Shown piece after piece: positions 39,708 through 49,856 of a stretch of 64,000 nucleotides of DNA. This DNA is from Oscillospiraceae bacterium (GTDB lineage Bacteria; Bacillota; Clostridia; Oscillospirales; Acutalibacteraceae), in assembly GCA_015066095.1 (NCBI GenBank), contig SVPC01000008.1, forward strand, positions 1 through 64,000, written 5' to 3'. Under the pieces are notes generated by a model. It saw only the letters and a program-made list of their open reading frames with translations, was not told the origin of the DNA and ran no database searches. The translations under genes were made by a program, and so were the position numbers. Positions within the stretch are counted from its first letter, which is position 1, and every line of letters starts with the position of its first letter.

Positions 39708-40928
39708 ATGAAAGAAAAATTGACTATCGCCGTAATCGGATGCGGCAACTTTGCAATTAATTTTATTGACCTTTTCAAGGAACATCCGTATACCGAAAAG
39801 GTGTATGTGTGTGATTTAATCCCCGAAAAAGCAAAAAAATATTCGGAAAAGTTTGATGTTGAGATTATTGACAGTTTTGAAACAGCTTTGGCAGACCCTA
39901 CAATTAACTGTATTGCCAACTTCACTCAAAGACATTTGCATGGCGATATAGTAATCAGAGCATTAAAGGCGGGTAAGAATGTATATTCTGCAGTTCCTAT
40001 GGCACCTACAGTTGAAGAATGTCAGGAAATTGTTCGTCTTGTAAAAGAAACCGGACTTATCTATTTAATGGGTGAAACTTGTTACTACTATCCTTGCGCT
40101 ATGTACTGTCGTGAAGCATATAAGGAAGGTAAGTTTGGTGAATTCCAATACGGTGCTTCTCAGTATTATCATCATATTGACTCTATCAGTTATGGTAACC
40201 GTCCTGAAGAAAGAGGTATGCCTCCGCTACTTTATCCTACACACTCTACTGCTATGATTTTATCATCGGTCGATACTTATGCAAAGCGTGTGGCTTGTTT
40301 TGGTTGTAAGGCAAGACCTGATGATAAGGCCTTCCAAAAAGATGGCAATCAATGGAACAATGAGTATATCAACCAATACATACTTATGGAGTTGGCTAAT
40401 GGCGGAACTGCTCGTGTAACTGAAGCTAGAGGTTTCGGTTGGTGTAAACCAAGCTCATATATTTCCGGCTTATACGGAACAAAGGGCGGTTATGAATTTA
40501 GCAACGCTCAGCATATTCTTGTGGAAAAGGATATGGAAGCAGACCCCAAAGAAGATAAGGTGTTCCTTAATGATGTAAGTGATTATGTTAATCCTTGCGA
40601 AATGGTTAAAAATAAAGATTTGCCTGATTTCAAGGAAAAGGTTGCCAATGGCGAATGGCAGTATTACGGTATTGCAAAAGTTCAAGAAAAAGAATATGCA
40701 AGGTTACCTAAAGAATATGAAAATATTGATAATGGTCATATGGGAACACATAAATTCCTTATAGACGACTTCTGTAAAGCGGCTTATACAGGTGAAATGC
40801 CTATACTTAATGCTTGGTTTGCAGCAAGAGCAAATATTCCGGGTCTTGTAGCGATTGAATCTGCAAAATTGGGTGGTATCCCGCTTGATGTACCCGATTG
40901 TGGAGAAGCTCCCGAAAGGACAAAATAA
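39708..40928 (+). CDS. Gfo/Idh/MocA family oxidoreductase (first gene of GRE operon)
   Basis: TIAVIGCGNFAINFIDLF; MGETCYYYPCAMYCREAYKEGKFGEF; C-terminal oxidoreductase fold. Confidence 0.88.
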   Translation: MKEKLTIAVIGCGNFAINFIDLFKEHPYTEKVYVCDLIPEKAKKYSEKFDVEIIDSFETALADPTINCIANFTQRHLHGDIVIRALKAGKNVYSAVPMAPTVEECQEIVRLVKETGLIYLMGETCYYYPCAMYCREAYKEGKFGEFQYGASQYYHHIDSISYGNRPEERGMPPLLYPTHSTAMILSSVDTYAKRVACFGCKARPDDKAFQKDGNQWNNEYINQYILMELANGGTARVTEARGFGWCKPSSYISGLYGTKGGYEFSNAQHILVEKDMEADPKEDKVFLNDVSDYVNPCEMVKNKDLPDFKEKVANGEWQYYGIAKVQEKEYARLPKEYENIDNGHMGTHKFLIDDFCKAAYTGEMPILNAWFAARANIPGLVAIESAKLGGIPLDVPDCGEAPERTK

Positions 40929-41851
40929 TGACTGCATTTTTAGAAGCACTGCAAGCGGTATCAACAATAGCAATTTTAATGGTAGTGGGTTTTCTATTAC
41001 AGAAAACAGGAAAAATTGATGAAAAAATCAGTGGTTTTATATCATTCTTTGTTGTTAATATAACCTTACCTTGCAGCGCATTTAAGAATATTACCACATC
41101 GCTTTCAAAAGAAAATATTCCTGAGATACCGCTATATGTGATATCAATCATTGTTTCACAAGTGTTATCTGTCGGCGCGGCATATTTAATGACAAAGATA
41201 TTTAAGATAGATGACGGTATTAAGGGTTCATTTATGGCATTAACGGCGTTTAATAACACCATTTTTATGGGTTTGCCCGTGAATGTTGCGTTGTTTGGCG
41301 AGGAAAGTTCTTTAATAGTTTTATATTATTATGTTGCAAGTATGATATTGTTTTGGACTTTGGGAATTAGGCTTATTGCAGGTAAAAGTAAGATGACAAA
41401 GGTCAAACTCCCGCCCACGATTTATGTTATAGCGTTTTCTTTTTTGGTGGTGTTACTTATTAGCTACACCGATTTTGAAATACCAAGTTTTATTTCTAAG
41501 ACAACAAGTAATTTTGCTGCTATGACAACTCCCTTGTCTATGATATACACGGGGTATGCATTGGGCAATTTCGGTCTTAAAAATATAAGGATTAACCGCT
41601 CGGTTTCATTAGGTCTTATTGCAAGATTTATCGTTTCTCCTGCAATATTCCTTGTAATAGTAACCCTATTGCCTATATCAAGCCTTGCTAAAAATGTGTT
41701 TACAGTTCAGGCGTTTATGCCTGTTATGGCAAGTCAGACGATTATAGCAAGAAGATATAATGTAGATGACCAATATCCTGCTGTAATGGTAGCAATATCG
41801 ACGCTTTTAAGTTTAATTATCATACCTTTGGTAAAGGTATGTATTGTATAA
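40928..41851 (+). CDS. AEC (auxin efflux carrier) family transporter
   Basis: IDEKISGFISFFVVNITLPCSAFKNI...TAFNNTIFMGLPVNVALFGEES; starts in TAATG overlap. Confidence 0.88.
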   Translation: MTAFLEALQAVSTIAILMVVGFLLQKTGKIDEKISGFISFFVVNITLPCSAFKNITTSLSKENIPEIPLYVISIIVSQVLSVGAAYLMTKIFKIDDGIKGSFMALTAFNNTIFMGLPVNVALFGEESSLIVLYYYVASMILFWTLGIRLIAGKSKMTKVKLPPTIYVIAFSFLVVLLISYTDFEIPSFISKTTSNFAAMTTPLSMIYTGYALGNFGLKNIRINRSVSLGLIARFIVSPAIFLVIVTLLPISSLAKNVFTVQAFMPVMASQTIIARRYNVDDQYPAVMVAISTLLSLIIIPLVKVCIV

Positions 41852-41871
41852 TTTTGAAAGGAAGATTGTAA

Positions 41872-42771
41872 ATGGAAGCTTTAATTACCGATATTCAACG
41901 TTTTTCTTTGAATGATGGTGACGGAATAAGAACAACGGTCTTTTTTAAAGGCTGTAATATGCACTGTACTTGGTGTCATAATCCTGAAACCTTGTCAGCG
42001 CATAGCGAATTGATGTTTTATGAAACAAAATGTATAGGTTGCGGTAAGTGTTTTGAGGTTTGTCCAAATTCTGCTCATAAAATAGAAAATGGAAAGCATA
42101 TAATCGACCGTTCAAAATGTGTAAACTGTGGAAAGTGTGCAGAGGTTTGCTATGCCGAAGCGCTTACAATGTGCGGCAAGAAAATGTCTATTGAAGATGT
42201 TATGAAGCAGGTCCGTCAGGATAAAGAATATTACAAGACAAGTGGCGGCGGTGTAACACTTTCGGGTGGCGAAGTATTACTTCATAAGGAATTTGCACTT
42301 GAACTTATAAAAGAATGTCATAAAGAAGATATAAAAGTAGCTATTGAGTCAAATATCAGTTTTCCTTATGATTTTATATCCGAACTTCTTAAAAGTGTAG
42401 ATTCCATTATGTGTGACATAAAAATCTTTGATGATGAAAAGCATAAAAAATACACAGGTGTAAGCAATAAAGAAGTTCTTAAAAATATAGAAGAAATTGA
42501 TAAACTCAATATTCCGTTTATTGTAAGAACTCCGCTTATTCCGGGTGCTACCGATGATATGGAAAACATTTTAGCAATTGCAAACTACATAAAGGATAAA
42601 AAGAATCTTTACAGATACGAAATATTAAATTTCAATCCCTTAGGTGCCCAAAAGTACAAGGGACTTGATAAAAAAGACGATTTTCTGGGTGTAAAACCTT
42701 TTGAAGAAAACAAGCTCGAAGTAATCTCAAAAGAATTGGAAAACATAGGAATTTCCTTTAAGATTATATAG
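41872..42771 (+). CDS. Glycyl radical enzyme activating enzyme (radical SAM, two ferredoxin inserts)
   Basis: RFSLNDGDGIRTTVFFKGCNMHCTWCHNPET (CxxxCxxC), two CxxCxxCxxxC clusters, GGGVTLSGGE. Confidence 0.95.
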   Translation: MEALITDIQRFSLNDGDGIRTTVFFKGCNMHCTWCHNPETLSAHSELMFYETKCIGCGKCFEVCPNSAHKIENGKHIIDRSKCVNCGKCAEVCYAEALTMCGKKMSIEDVMKQVRQDKEYYKTSGGGVTLSGGEVLLHKEFALELIKECHKEDIKVAIESNISFPYDFISELLKSVDSIMCDIKIFDDEKHKKYTGVSNKEVLKNIEEIDKLNIPFIVRTPLIPGATDDMENILAIANYIKDKKNLYRYEILNFNPLGAQKYKGLDKKDDFLGVKPFEENKLEVISKELENIGISFKII

Positions 42772-42784
42772 TGAGGTGACAATA

Positions 42785-45019
42785 ATGAGTGCTATTAAAT
42801 TTATCAATCAATTTTCAGATAATGAAAAATTTACTTTCGACAAACGAATTGAACTTCTTCGTGAGAGAAAAGTTGCTCAAACTGAGGAAAAGGCTAGAAA
42901 CGGCGGTGCAAATGAGGACGACTATGGTCTTATAGTTCAGGATGAATTTGACTATAAGTTAAAACCAAATCATGAAAATGGCTCTATTTACGGATATAAG
43001 GCTTGGACAGAAAATTACTGTGCAATACTTGACAGTCATCCGCTTTACTGTGACCCGCTCGATGCTTTTGTTGGTAAAGGTTTCTTGTTCCTTGAAAGAT
43101 TACGCCCTGTAACTTGCAAATGGAATCCTGATTATCCTTTTGACGATTTAAAAGTATTGTTTGACAAATACAATGTTATTTCAGGCATTGATAACTGTCA
43201 CCATTTTACCCCGGATTTACAGATTGGTTTTGATTTAGGATGGGGTGGAATTTTAAAGAAACTCAAAGAACAAAGAGAACTTCACGATGAAAGTCATTAT
43301 GATTTTTATGATAGTGAAATAGCTGTAGTTGAGGCTATAATTCGCTTCTTAAAGAGAGCCACAAAAGAACTTTACGAACTTGCTGAAAAAGAAAATAATG
43401 CCACACTCAAAAAGAATCTTTACGAAATGGCAAAGGTAAACGAAAACACAGCAGAAAACCCACCCGAAACTTTCCGTGAAGCCATTCAGTGGATGTGCTG
43501 GTTCAGTATGTTGTCCCGTACATATAACCGCGGTAGTGCAGGCGGTCAGCTTGATGAGATGCTTCGTCCTTATTATGAAAGAGACATAGAAAAAGGCATA
43601 CTTACTGATGATGAAGCGGTGTTCTATCTTGCTTGTCTTTTCTTACAAGACAGCCGTTATTTCCAATTGGCAGGTCCTGATATAGATGGTAAGGATATGA
43701 CATCTAAAATCTCATATTTATGTTTAGATGCGGCAGATAAAATAAATATAGCTTGTAACTTAACCATTCGAGTTCATGATAATTTGGATGAAGAATTTTT
43801 CAAAAAGTCGGTTGCTTATTTATTTAAGAATAAACAAGGTTGGCCAAGATATTCTTCGGACAGCGCTTTGGCAGAAGGTTTTATGAAATGCGGATATCCT
43901 TTGGAACTTGCAAGAAAGCGCGTGGCTGCAGGTTGTCACTGGATGTGTATGCCCGGCATGGAATATACCATGAACGATACTGTTAAGATTAATCTTTTAA
44001 AGGTTTTTGAAGTAGCTTATTACGAGATGATGGAAGATAAATCTATAGAACCTTCTTCCCAAAATCTTTGGAACAGATATAAAAAGCATCTTAAAATCGC
44101 TGTTGATGCTACAGGTGACGGAATAATGCATCACCTTAAGTATCAAACTAAGTCTCAACCCGAACTTATACTTAATCTTTTCCAACACGGCCTTATTGAA
44201 AAAGGTGTTAATATAACAGACGGTGGCGCTAATTATTACAATATGTGTGTTGACGGAAGCGGTATCGCGGTTGTAGCGGATAGTTTTGCGGCGTGCGAGC
44301 AACGCATAGAACTTGAAAATAAGTTAACCTATGACCAATTGACCGAACATTTAAAACAAAACTTTGAAGGTAAAGACGGCGAATATATCCGTGCTCTACT
44401 TCAAAACAGTGAGCGTTACTGCGGTGGTGATACATTGGGTGACAGTTGGGCTAAAAAGGTTAGCGACCTTTATACCGAACTTGTTCGTGACCTTAATAAT
44501 AGGCACCCCGGTATCAATTTCATTCCCGGTTTCTTCTCTTGGTCAAATACCATAGGCCTCGGTCAAACTGTTGCTGCTACTCCTAATGGCAGAAAGGCTT
44601 TTGCTGCAATTAACCACGGTGCTAACCCCAACGGCGGTTTCAGAAAAGACGGTGCGGTATCGTCAATGTGTAACTCGATTGGTGCCATTCAGCCCGGTTA
44701 CGGCAACTGCGCACCTGTTCAGTTGGAGTTTGACCCCGGTATTGCTAATGATGACGAGGGAATTGACAAAATGGTGGCAATGATACGCACCATTATGAAC
44801 ACCGGTAATACATTGCTTAATATCAATATTATTGATGCTAATAAGATACTTGAAGCACATAAGGACCCGTTTAAGTATCCCGATTTAGTAGTTCGTGTAA
44901 CAGGTTTTACAGCATTCTTTGCAATGTTGTCACCGGAATTTAGACAGTTGGTAGTTGATAGAGTAACATCTGTCAATGGAAATAAAATTAACAATGTGGA
45001 GGAGAACAAAAATGTCTGA
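42785..45019 (+). CDS. Glycyl radical enzyme of the pyruvate formate-lyase superfamily, substrate unknown
   Basis: C-terminal DLVVRVTGFTAFFAMLSPEFRQLVVDRV glycyl radical motif; candidate active-site Cys in VAAGCHWMCMPGMEY; adjacent activase. Confidence 0.92.
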   Translation: MSAIKFINQFSDNEKFTFDKRIELLRERKVAQTEEKARNGGANEDDYGLIVQDEFDYKLKPNHENGSIYGYKAWTENYCAILDSHPLYCDPLDAFVGKGFLFLERLRPVTCKWNPDYPFDDLKVLFDKYNVISGIDNCHHFTPDLQIGFDLGWGGILKKLKEQRELHDESHYDFYDSEIAVVEAIIRFLKRATKELYELAEKENNATLKKNLYEMAKVNENTAENPPETFREAIQWMCWFSMLSRTYNRGSAGGQLDEMLRPYYERDIEKGILTDDEAVFYLACLFLQDSRYFQLAGPDIDGKDMTSKISYLCLDAADKINIACNLTIRVHDNLDEEFFKKSVAYLFKNKQGWPRYSSDSALAEGFMKCGYPLELARKRVAAGCHWMCMPGMEYTMNDTVKINLLKVFEVAYYEMMEDKSIEPSSQNLWNRYKKHLKIAVDATGDGIMHHLKYQTKSQPELILNLFQHGLIEKGVNITDGGANYYNMCVDGSGIAVVADSFAACEQRIELENKLTYDQLTEHLKQNFEGKDGEYIRALLQNSERYCGGDTLGDSWAKKVSDLYTELVRDLNNRHPGINFIPGFFSWSNTIGLGQTVAATPNGRKAFAAINHGANPNGGFRKDGAVSSMCNSIGAIQPGYGNCAPVQLEFDPGIANDDEGIDKMVAMIRTIMNTGNTLLNINIIDANKILEAHKDPFKYPDLVVRVTGFTAFFAMLSPEFRQLVVDRVTSVNGNKINNVEENKNV

Positions 45020-45794
45020 GCAAGTAAATTTTCAGTATGTGGACACCAAAAAAGAGGGTACTCATTCGGTAGAACTTTGTAAGGGTGAAATTAACGGTGC
45101 AAGACCAGTTCACCATAAAATCGCTTCCGGTGATAGCCTTACATTCGAAGCAAACGTTGGATATTATCACATTCTTATCCTTCTTGATGGTTGTGCAGTT
45201 TTCACAACCGATGGTAAGGACTATAAATTTGATGGTAGAACAACATTTGTATCCGACCCTAAAAAATCACTTGTTGTTAAAGCTGAAAGCGATACACGCA
45301 TTCTTGAAATTCAGTGGGATGAAGAAGACGGTGATGAAGCAGATTTGAAAGAATATAAAACAGAATTTCCTGTTATTGTACCTTATCAAGACTCCATCCA
45401 GTACATAGACCCTAATAAGAGTGAAAAGACAATCAGCCGAATGATGATTCCGCATGAAATCATTCCGAGATTTACTATTGGCTCTGTTGAATCTTATGGT
45501 TATGACCTTGTAAGACCTCATGCACATCCAATGCTTGACCAGTTCTTCTATAGCTTTGCAGAAAATGATATGGAAGTTATTATTGACGACGGCAAGTACA
45601 ATATGAAGGGTGATGCAATCATTCATATTCCGTTAGGCTCAAATCACGGTGCCGAAGTAACCGGTGACAGACACATGCATTATATGTGGGTTGACTTTAT
45701 GCCTGATAAAGAAGCAGGTTTAAAGAGACTTAATTTCAGTCATCGTCCTACCGGTACAGTTCGCGATTTTGCTAACGAGGATAAAACAAGATGA
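45012..45794 (+). CDS. Cupin-fold protein, probably bicupin
   Basis: YYHILILLDGCAVFTTDGKDYKF...; second half RPHAHPMLDQFFYSF...HIPLGSNHGAEV metal-binding-like histidines. Confidence 0.75.
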   Translation: MSEQVNFQYVDTKKEGTHSVELCKGEINGARPVHHKIASGDSLTFEANVGYYHILILLDGCAVFTTDGKDYKFDGRTTFVSDPKKSLVVKAESDTRILEIQWDEEDGDEADLKEYKTEFPVIVPYQDSIQYIDPNKSEKTISRMMIPHEIIPRFTIGSVESYGYDLVRPHAHPMLDQFFYSFAENDMEVIIDDGKYNMKGDAIIHIPLGSNHGAEVTGDRHMHYMWVDFMPDKEAGLKRLNFSHRPTGTVRDFANEDKTR

Positions 45795-46837
45795 TTAATC
45801 TTAAATCACCTGTTAAATTATCAAGAGCGGGTGCTTGGCGTACATATACGGGCGGAAGTCTTATTGAAGCACTGCATGGCAATCAAAACGCTATCGACAG
45901 TAATTTCCCCGAAGAATGGATAATGTCAACCGTAGCCGCTCGTAATAGTGGTCGAGAGCATATAATCGAAGGGCTAAATATGGTAGAAAATACCGATATT
46001 TCCCTTAAAGAACTGATTGAAAATAATCCTAAAGATGCGTTAGGTGAAAAACATAGCCAAAAATATGGTAATAACCTTGGCGTACTGGTTAAATTGATTG
46101 ACTCGGCTGAAAGATTGACCGTTCAGGTGCATCCCACACGGGAAAAAGCGATGGAGTTATTTGGCTCACCTTTTGGTAAAACTGAATGTTGGCATATTTT
46201 GGGCGGAAGAGAAGTTGATGGCGAAAAGCCTTGCATATACTTCGGCTTTAAAAAAGGAATAACCCGTGAGCGTTGGAAAGAAATTTTTGATACTCAAAAT
46301 ATTCCTGAAATGCTTAACTGTATGCACAAGTTCTACGTTAAACCAGGCGATACATTTTTGATTGAGGGCGGTATACCACATGCTATCGGAGCAGGTTGTT
46401 TTTTAGTAGAAGTTCAAGAACCTACTGATTTTACAATAAGAACCGAAAAGGTTACCCCTAATGGACTTAAAGTAGCTGATTTTATGTGTCATCAAGGCTT
46501 GGGATTTGATAAGATGTTCGATTGCTTTGATTACACAGGATATACCGAACAAGAAATTCTTGACAGATGGTATATTAAAACTCAAGAAAGTTCAATTATA
46601 AGCTATCAAAACACTGAAATGTTTAAGTTAGATGAACTTAATGTTAACGGTGAGCAAATCATTTCTTCAAATGGAGTTTTCAGCGGTATATATGTTCTTG
46701 AAGGCGAGGGTACCATTGACGGCACACCGGTTAAAAAAGGTTCACAATTCTTTATATCTTCAATTTGTGAAGATTTTAAAGTTGAGGGCAATATGAAACT
46801 AATCAGGTTCTATGGACCAAAGGAGGAAAAATCATGA
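45791..46837 (+). CDS. Class I mannose-6-phosphate isomerase-like protein
   Basis: PEEWIMSTVAARNSG, LTVQVHPTREKA, FGKTECWHIL, FLIEGGIPHAIGAGCFLVEVQEPTDFT. Confidence 0.9.
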   Translation: MINLKSPVKLSRAGAWRTYTGGSLIEALHGNQNAIDSNFPEEWIMSTVAARNSGREHIIEGLNMVENTDISLKELIENNPKDALGEKHSQKYGNNLGVLVKLIDSAERLTVQVHPTREKAMELFGSPFGKTECWHILGGREVDGEKPCIYFGFKKGITRERWKEIFDTQNIPEMLNCMHKFYVKPGDTFLIEGGIPHAIGAGCFLVEVQEPTDFTIRTEKVTPNGLKVADFMCHQGLGFDKMFDCFDYTGYTEQEILDRWYIKTQESSIISYQNTEMFKLDELNVNGEQIISSNGVFSGIYVLEGEGTIDGTPVKKGSQFFISSICEDFKVEGNMKLIRFYGPKEEKS

Positions 46838-47631
46838 GATACGGATTTTGTAAAGAATTTTCTACACCAATGAAAACAGAGGTTGATTACAACCTTGTCA
46901 AAATGATTAAGGATGCAGGTTTTGATTACATCGAAATGCGTGCAATGTTAGTGTCAGCCTTGACAGATGAAGAGTTTGACAAACTTTATGACACTTTAAA
47001 AGAGTTAGACCTTGATTGTGATTGTTGTTGTGCATTATTCCCTAAAACAATCAGAGTAACAGGCTCGGATATTAACTATAACGAAATAGAAGAGTATATT
47101 GAAAAAACATTTTCAAGATGTAAAAAACTTGGCGCTAAAAAGATAGTTTTCGGTAGCGCACCAGCAAGAGCACTTGATGAAAACACCACACAGGATGAGG
47201 GATATGCTCAAATTGCAGAAGTTATAAAGAAGGTTATAGTTCCTGCTTGTGAAAAGTATGATATTACAGTTGTTATGGAACCTCTCCGTGCAGATGCTTG
47301 TAATTTTATTAACACTCTTGCAGACGGTATGCGCGTAGTAAACGACGTTAAATCGGATAGAATTAAACTTCTTGCCGATACCATTCATATGATGTGCAAT
47401 AATGATAATCCGCAAGATGTTTTGAATTTTAAGGACGATTTAAAACATATTCATATTGCAGAATTGCAAAGAATTATGCCGGAAGACAATTACAGCGATT
47501 ATATTGCAACTGTTCTTAAAAATTTAAAAGCAAACGGTTACGATGGCACAATTTCGTTTGAAAGTAAAAATGGCGATGGTTTACAAAGTATGAAAAAGGC
47601 ATTAGCCCTTTTAAAAGCACAATTTAATTAA
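46834..47631 (+). CDS. Sugar phosphate isomerase/epimerase (xylose isomerase-like TIM barrel)
   Basis: KMIKDAGFDYIEMRA...VVMEPLRADACNFINTLADGMRVVNDVKSDRIKLLADTIHM...HIHIAELQR. Confidence 0.9.
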   Translation: MRYGFCKEFSTPMKTEVDYNLVKMIKDAGFDYIEMRAMLVSALTDEEFDKLYDTLKELDLDCDCCCALFPKTIRVTGSDINYNEIEEYIEKTFSRCKKLGAKKIVFGSAPARALDENTTQDEGYAQIAEVIKKVIVPACEKYDITVVMEPLRADACNFINTLADGMRVVNDVKSDRIKLLADTIHMMCNNDNPQDVLNFKDDLKHIHIAELQRIMPEDNYSDYIATVLKNLKANGYDGTISFESKNGDGLQSMKKALALLKAQFN

Positions 47632-47656
47632 AATAAATTTAAAGGAGATATTAAAA

Positions 47657-48667
47657 ATGGCAATTAAAACAGCAATTATCGGTTGCGGACGTACCGCAAA
47701 TGAACTGCACGGTCCCGTGCTTGAAAAGCATCCCGAATTTGATGTTAAGGTGATTTGTGATGTTAATCAAGAAGCTCTTGACAAATATTCACAAAGATTC
47801 CCCGAAGCTAGAAAAGAGACTGATTATCACACCCTTTTAAACAGTGATGAGTTTGATTTTGCAATTATTCTTACTTACAGTTATATGCATACTGCAATGG
47901 CTCTTGATTTCATCCGCGCAGGTAAGAATGTTCTTATCACAAAGCCTTGGGCTATTACCACTGGTGAAGCAGATTCTATTATTGCAGAAGCAGAAAAGAA
48001 TAATGTTATAGTAATGCCGTTTATTCCTTGTCATGACGGTGCTGATGTTGTTAAACTTAAAGAAGTGATTGCAGCAGGTACTATTGGTAAGGTGTTCCGC
48101 GTTTATCGTGCACAAATGACCTTTGGTAAGAGAAGCGACTGGCAGACTTTGAAAGCTTATGCAGGCGGCTATCTTAACAACTGGGGTCCGCATATCGTAG
48201 AACAGGCTATGCATCTTGTTGATGAACCGATTAAGACTGTATACGCTCATAAGCGTCAGATAATCAACCCCGGTGATGCAGACGATATGTTCTGTTCAAC
48301 AATGACTACCGAAAGCGGTGTTATTGTTCAGGTTGACCATAATATTATTTCTGATTATCTTCCTAACTGGGTTGTTCAAGGTGATAAAGGTACTATCTAT
48401 GTTAAGGGTAATGAAATGGAAATTCACGAAATTTCTTATCCTGCAGCCAATGACCCCAATGTATATAGAAGTGTTACTGAAACCAAGAAAACTCATATTA
48501 CACTTGAAGGCAAAATCTTCGGTGACCACTATGCAATTTACAGCATGATTGCTGAAACACTTAAGGGTAAACCTTACATTGTTTCTCTTGACTATGCTCG
48601 TCATCTTACAGAAATTATGCAGTCAATTCATGAATCTGCTGATGAAGGTAAACTTGTAATACTTTAA
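47657..48667 (+). CDS. Gfo/Idh/MocA family oxidoreductase
   Basis: KTAIIGCGRTANELHGPVLEKHPEFDVKVICD; ITKPWAITTGEAD; GGYLNNWGPHIVEQAMHLV. Confidence 0.92.
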   Translation: MAIKTAIIGCGRTANELHGPVLEKHPEFDVKVICDVNQEALDKYSQRFPEARKETDYHTLLNSDEFDFAIILTYSYMHTAMALDFIRAGKNVLITKPWAITTGEADSIIAEAEKNNVIVMPFIPCHDGADVVKLKEVIAAGTIGKVFRVYRAQMTFGKRSDWQTLKAYAGGYLNNWGPHIVEQAMHLVDEPIKTVYAHKRQIINPGDADDMFCSTMTTESGVIVQVDHNIISDYLPNWVVQGDKGTIYVKGNEMEIHEISYPAANDPNVYRSVTETKKTHITLEGKIFGDHYAIYSMIAETLKGKPYIVSLDYARHLTEIMQSIHESADEGKLVIL

Positions 48668-48695
48668 TAAAGACCACCTTTTGGTGAAATGATAA

Positions 48696-48736
48696 AAGCC
48701 GGTAGACACTAAAAAAGTGTGTACCGGCTTTTTGTA
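48696..48736 (+). terminator. Terminator of GRE operon
   Basis: aaaagccggtagacac-taaaaaa-gtgtgtaccggctttttg. Confidence 0.8.
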
Positions 48737-48753
48737 TTATAAACTATTGTGTT

Positions 48754-49761
48754 TTAGTGGAGTAACTTATTAATAGCGTCGGCCACGCGGACGGCGAGTT
48801 TATCCTTTGTAGGCGGATGGATGTTGTCACTTTCACAAACATCAGCGCTAATAACAGTCTTAGTGTTTTCTACCTCAAACTGTATTTCATACTGCCCTTT
48901 TTGGACATTGCACCAGTCTTGGTAATTCTCCACAAGGTCGTAATCTGCAATCTGAATGATAACGAAGGGCAGATTTTGGTCATTGAAATCGTTTCGCCAA
49001 ATTCTTATGAGCTCTTTAAGTTCATCTTTATATATTTCCGATTCAATGGGAACGGTATCAGCTTCTCCTTGATACCAAACTACACCCGATAATGTAAAGG
49101 GAATAGCCTGAGAAAGCGCGAAATTATACAGTTTGCCGTCATCGTTCCAGTCTTTAAATACAGATTCTCTGGCATCGGGATGTTTCTCTAATAATTTGTA
49201 TGGGATACCGGCTTTTTCAAATGCTTGTTCGGGCACCCAACTTTCAATAATAGAACCGCCCTGATAGCAGGTTATTATGCCTATATGAACATTTTGATGT
49301 TTTAAATATTCTATTGCAGTCAGATATCCTAAAGCGGACCAGTTTTCAACTCCATCAAGGACACATATTTGCCATCCGTCCCAAGGCTTGAAAACATCGG
49401 AATCTTCGATATTTTTAGTTGAGAAAAATCTGATTCGGTCATCGCCTTTATATTTTTCTTTTGGGGTTGTGGAAGCACGCAATTTAAATTGCATATTAGA
49501 TTGACCAGCCATTAGAAAAACCTCGCCGATATAAATATCGGTCAGAGTGATGGTATCTTGTTCGGAAACAAGCTGCATTGTGTGCGGACCGCTGTAATCC
49601 ATAGGCTCAAATTCAACACACCAGCTATCATCCACAGACGAAATTTTTCTGCTTTGCCCTGCAAAATGAATGACCCCTTCACCACAGCCTGTACCATAAA
49701 CCTTTATTGGCTTACCGGCGGCAAGAACCATATTAGAACTGAAAATGTTATTAAATTTCAA
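48754..49761 (-). CDS. Sialate O-acetylesterase (SASA)-like carbohydrate esterase
   Basis: LMAGQSNMQFKLR, GIITCYQGGSIIESWVP, VVWYQGEAD; no signal peptide. Confidence 0.9.
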   Translation of the reverse strand: MKFNNIFSSNMVLAAGKPIKVYGTGCGEGVIHFAGQSRKISSVDDSWCVEFEPMDYSGPHTMQLVSEQDTITLTDIYIGEVFLMAGQSNMQFKLRASTTPKEKYKGDDRIRFFSTKNIEDSDVFKPWDGWQICVLDGVENWSALGYLTAIEYLKHQNVHIGIITCYQGGSIIESWVPEQAFEKAGIPYKLLEKHPDARESVFKDWNDDGKLYNFALSQAIPFTLSGVVWYQGEADTVPIESEIYKDELKELIRIWRNDFNDQNLPFVIIQIADYDLVENYQDWCNVQKGQYEIQFEVENTKTVISADVCESDNIHPPTKDKLAVRVADAINKLLH

Positions 49762-49856
49762 TTAAATCACCTCTTTGTGTGTTAGCGTAAAATCGTTATA
49801 ACATAAATAATTGTTATTGTCAACTTGTTGTTTTATAAATTTTCAAAATTTGAAAG

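Noticed and set aside
42785-45019. Annotation as pyruvate formate-lyase (pflB)
   Set aside because: No PFL Cys-Cys pair at the candidate active site; activase carries two ferredoxin clusters typical of non-PFL systems; neighbourhood is sugar-type.
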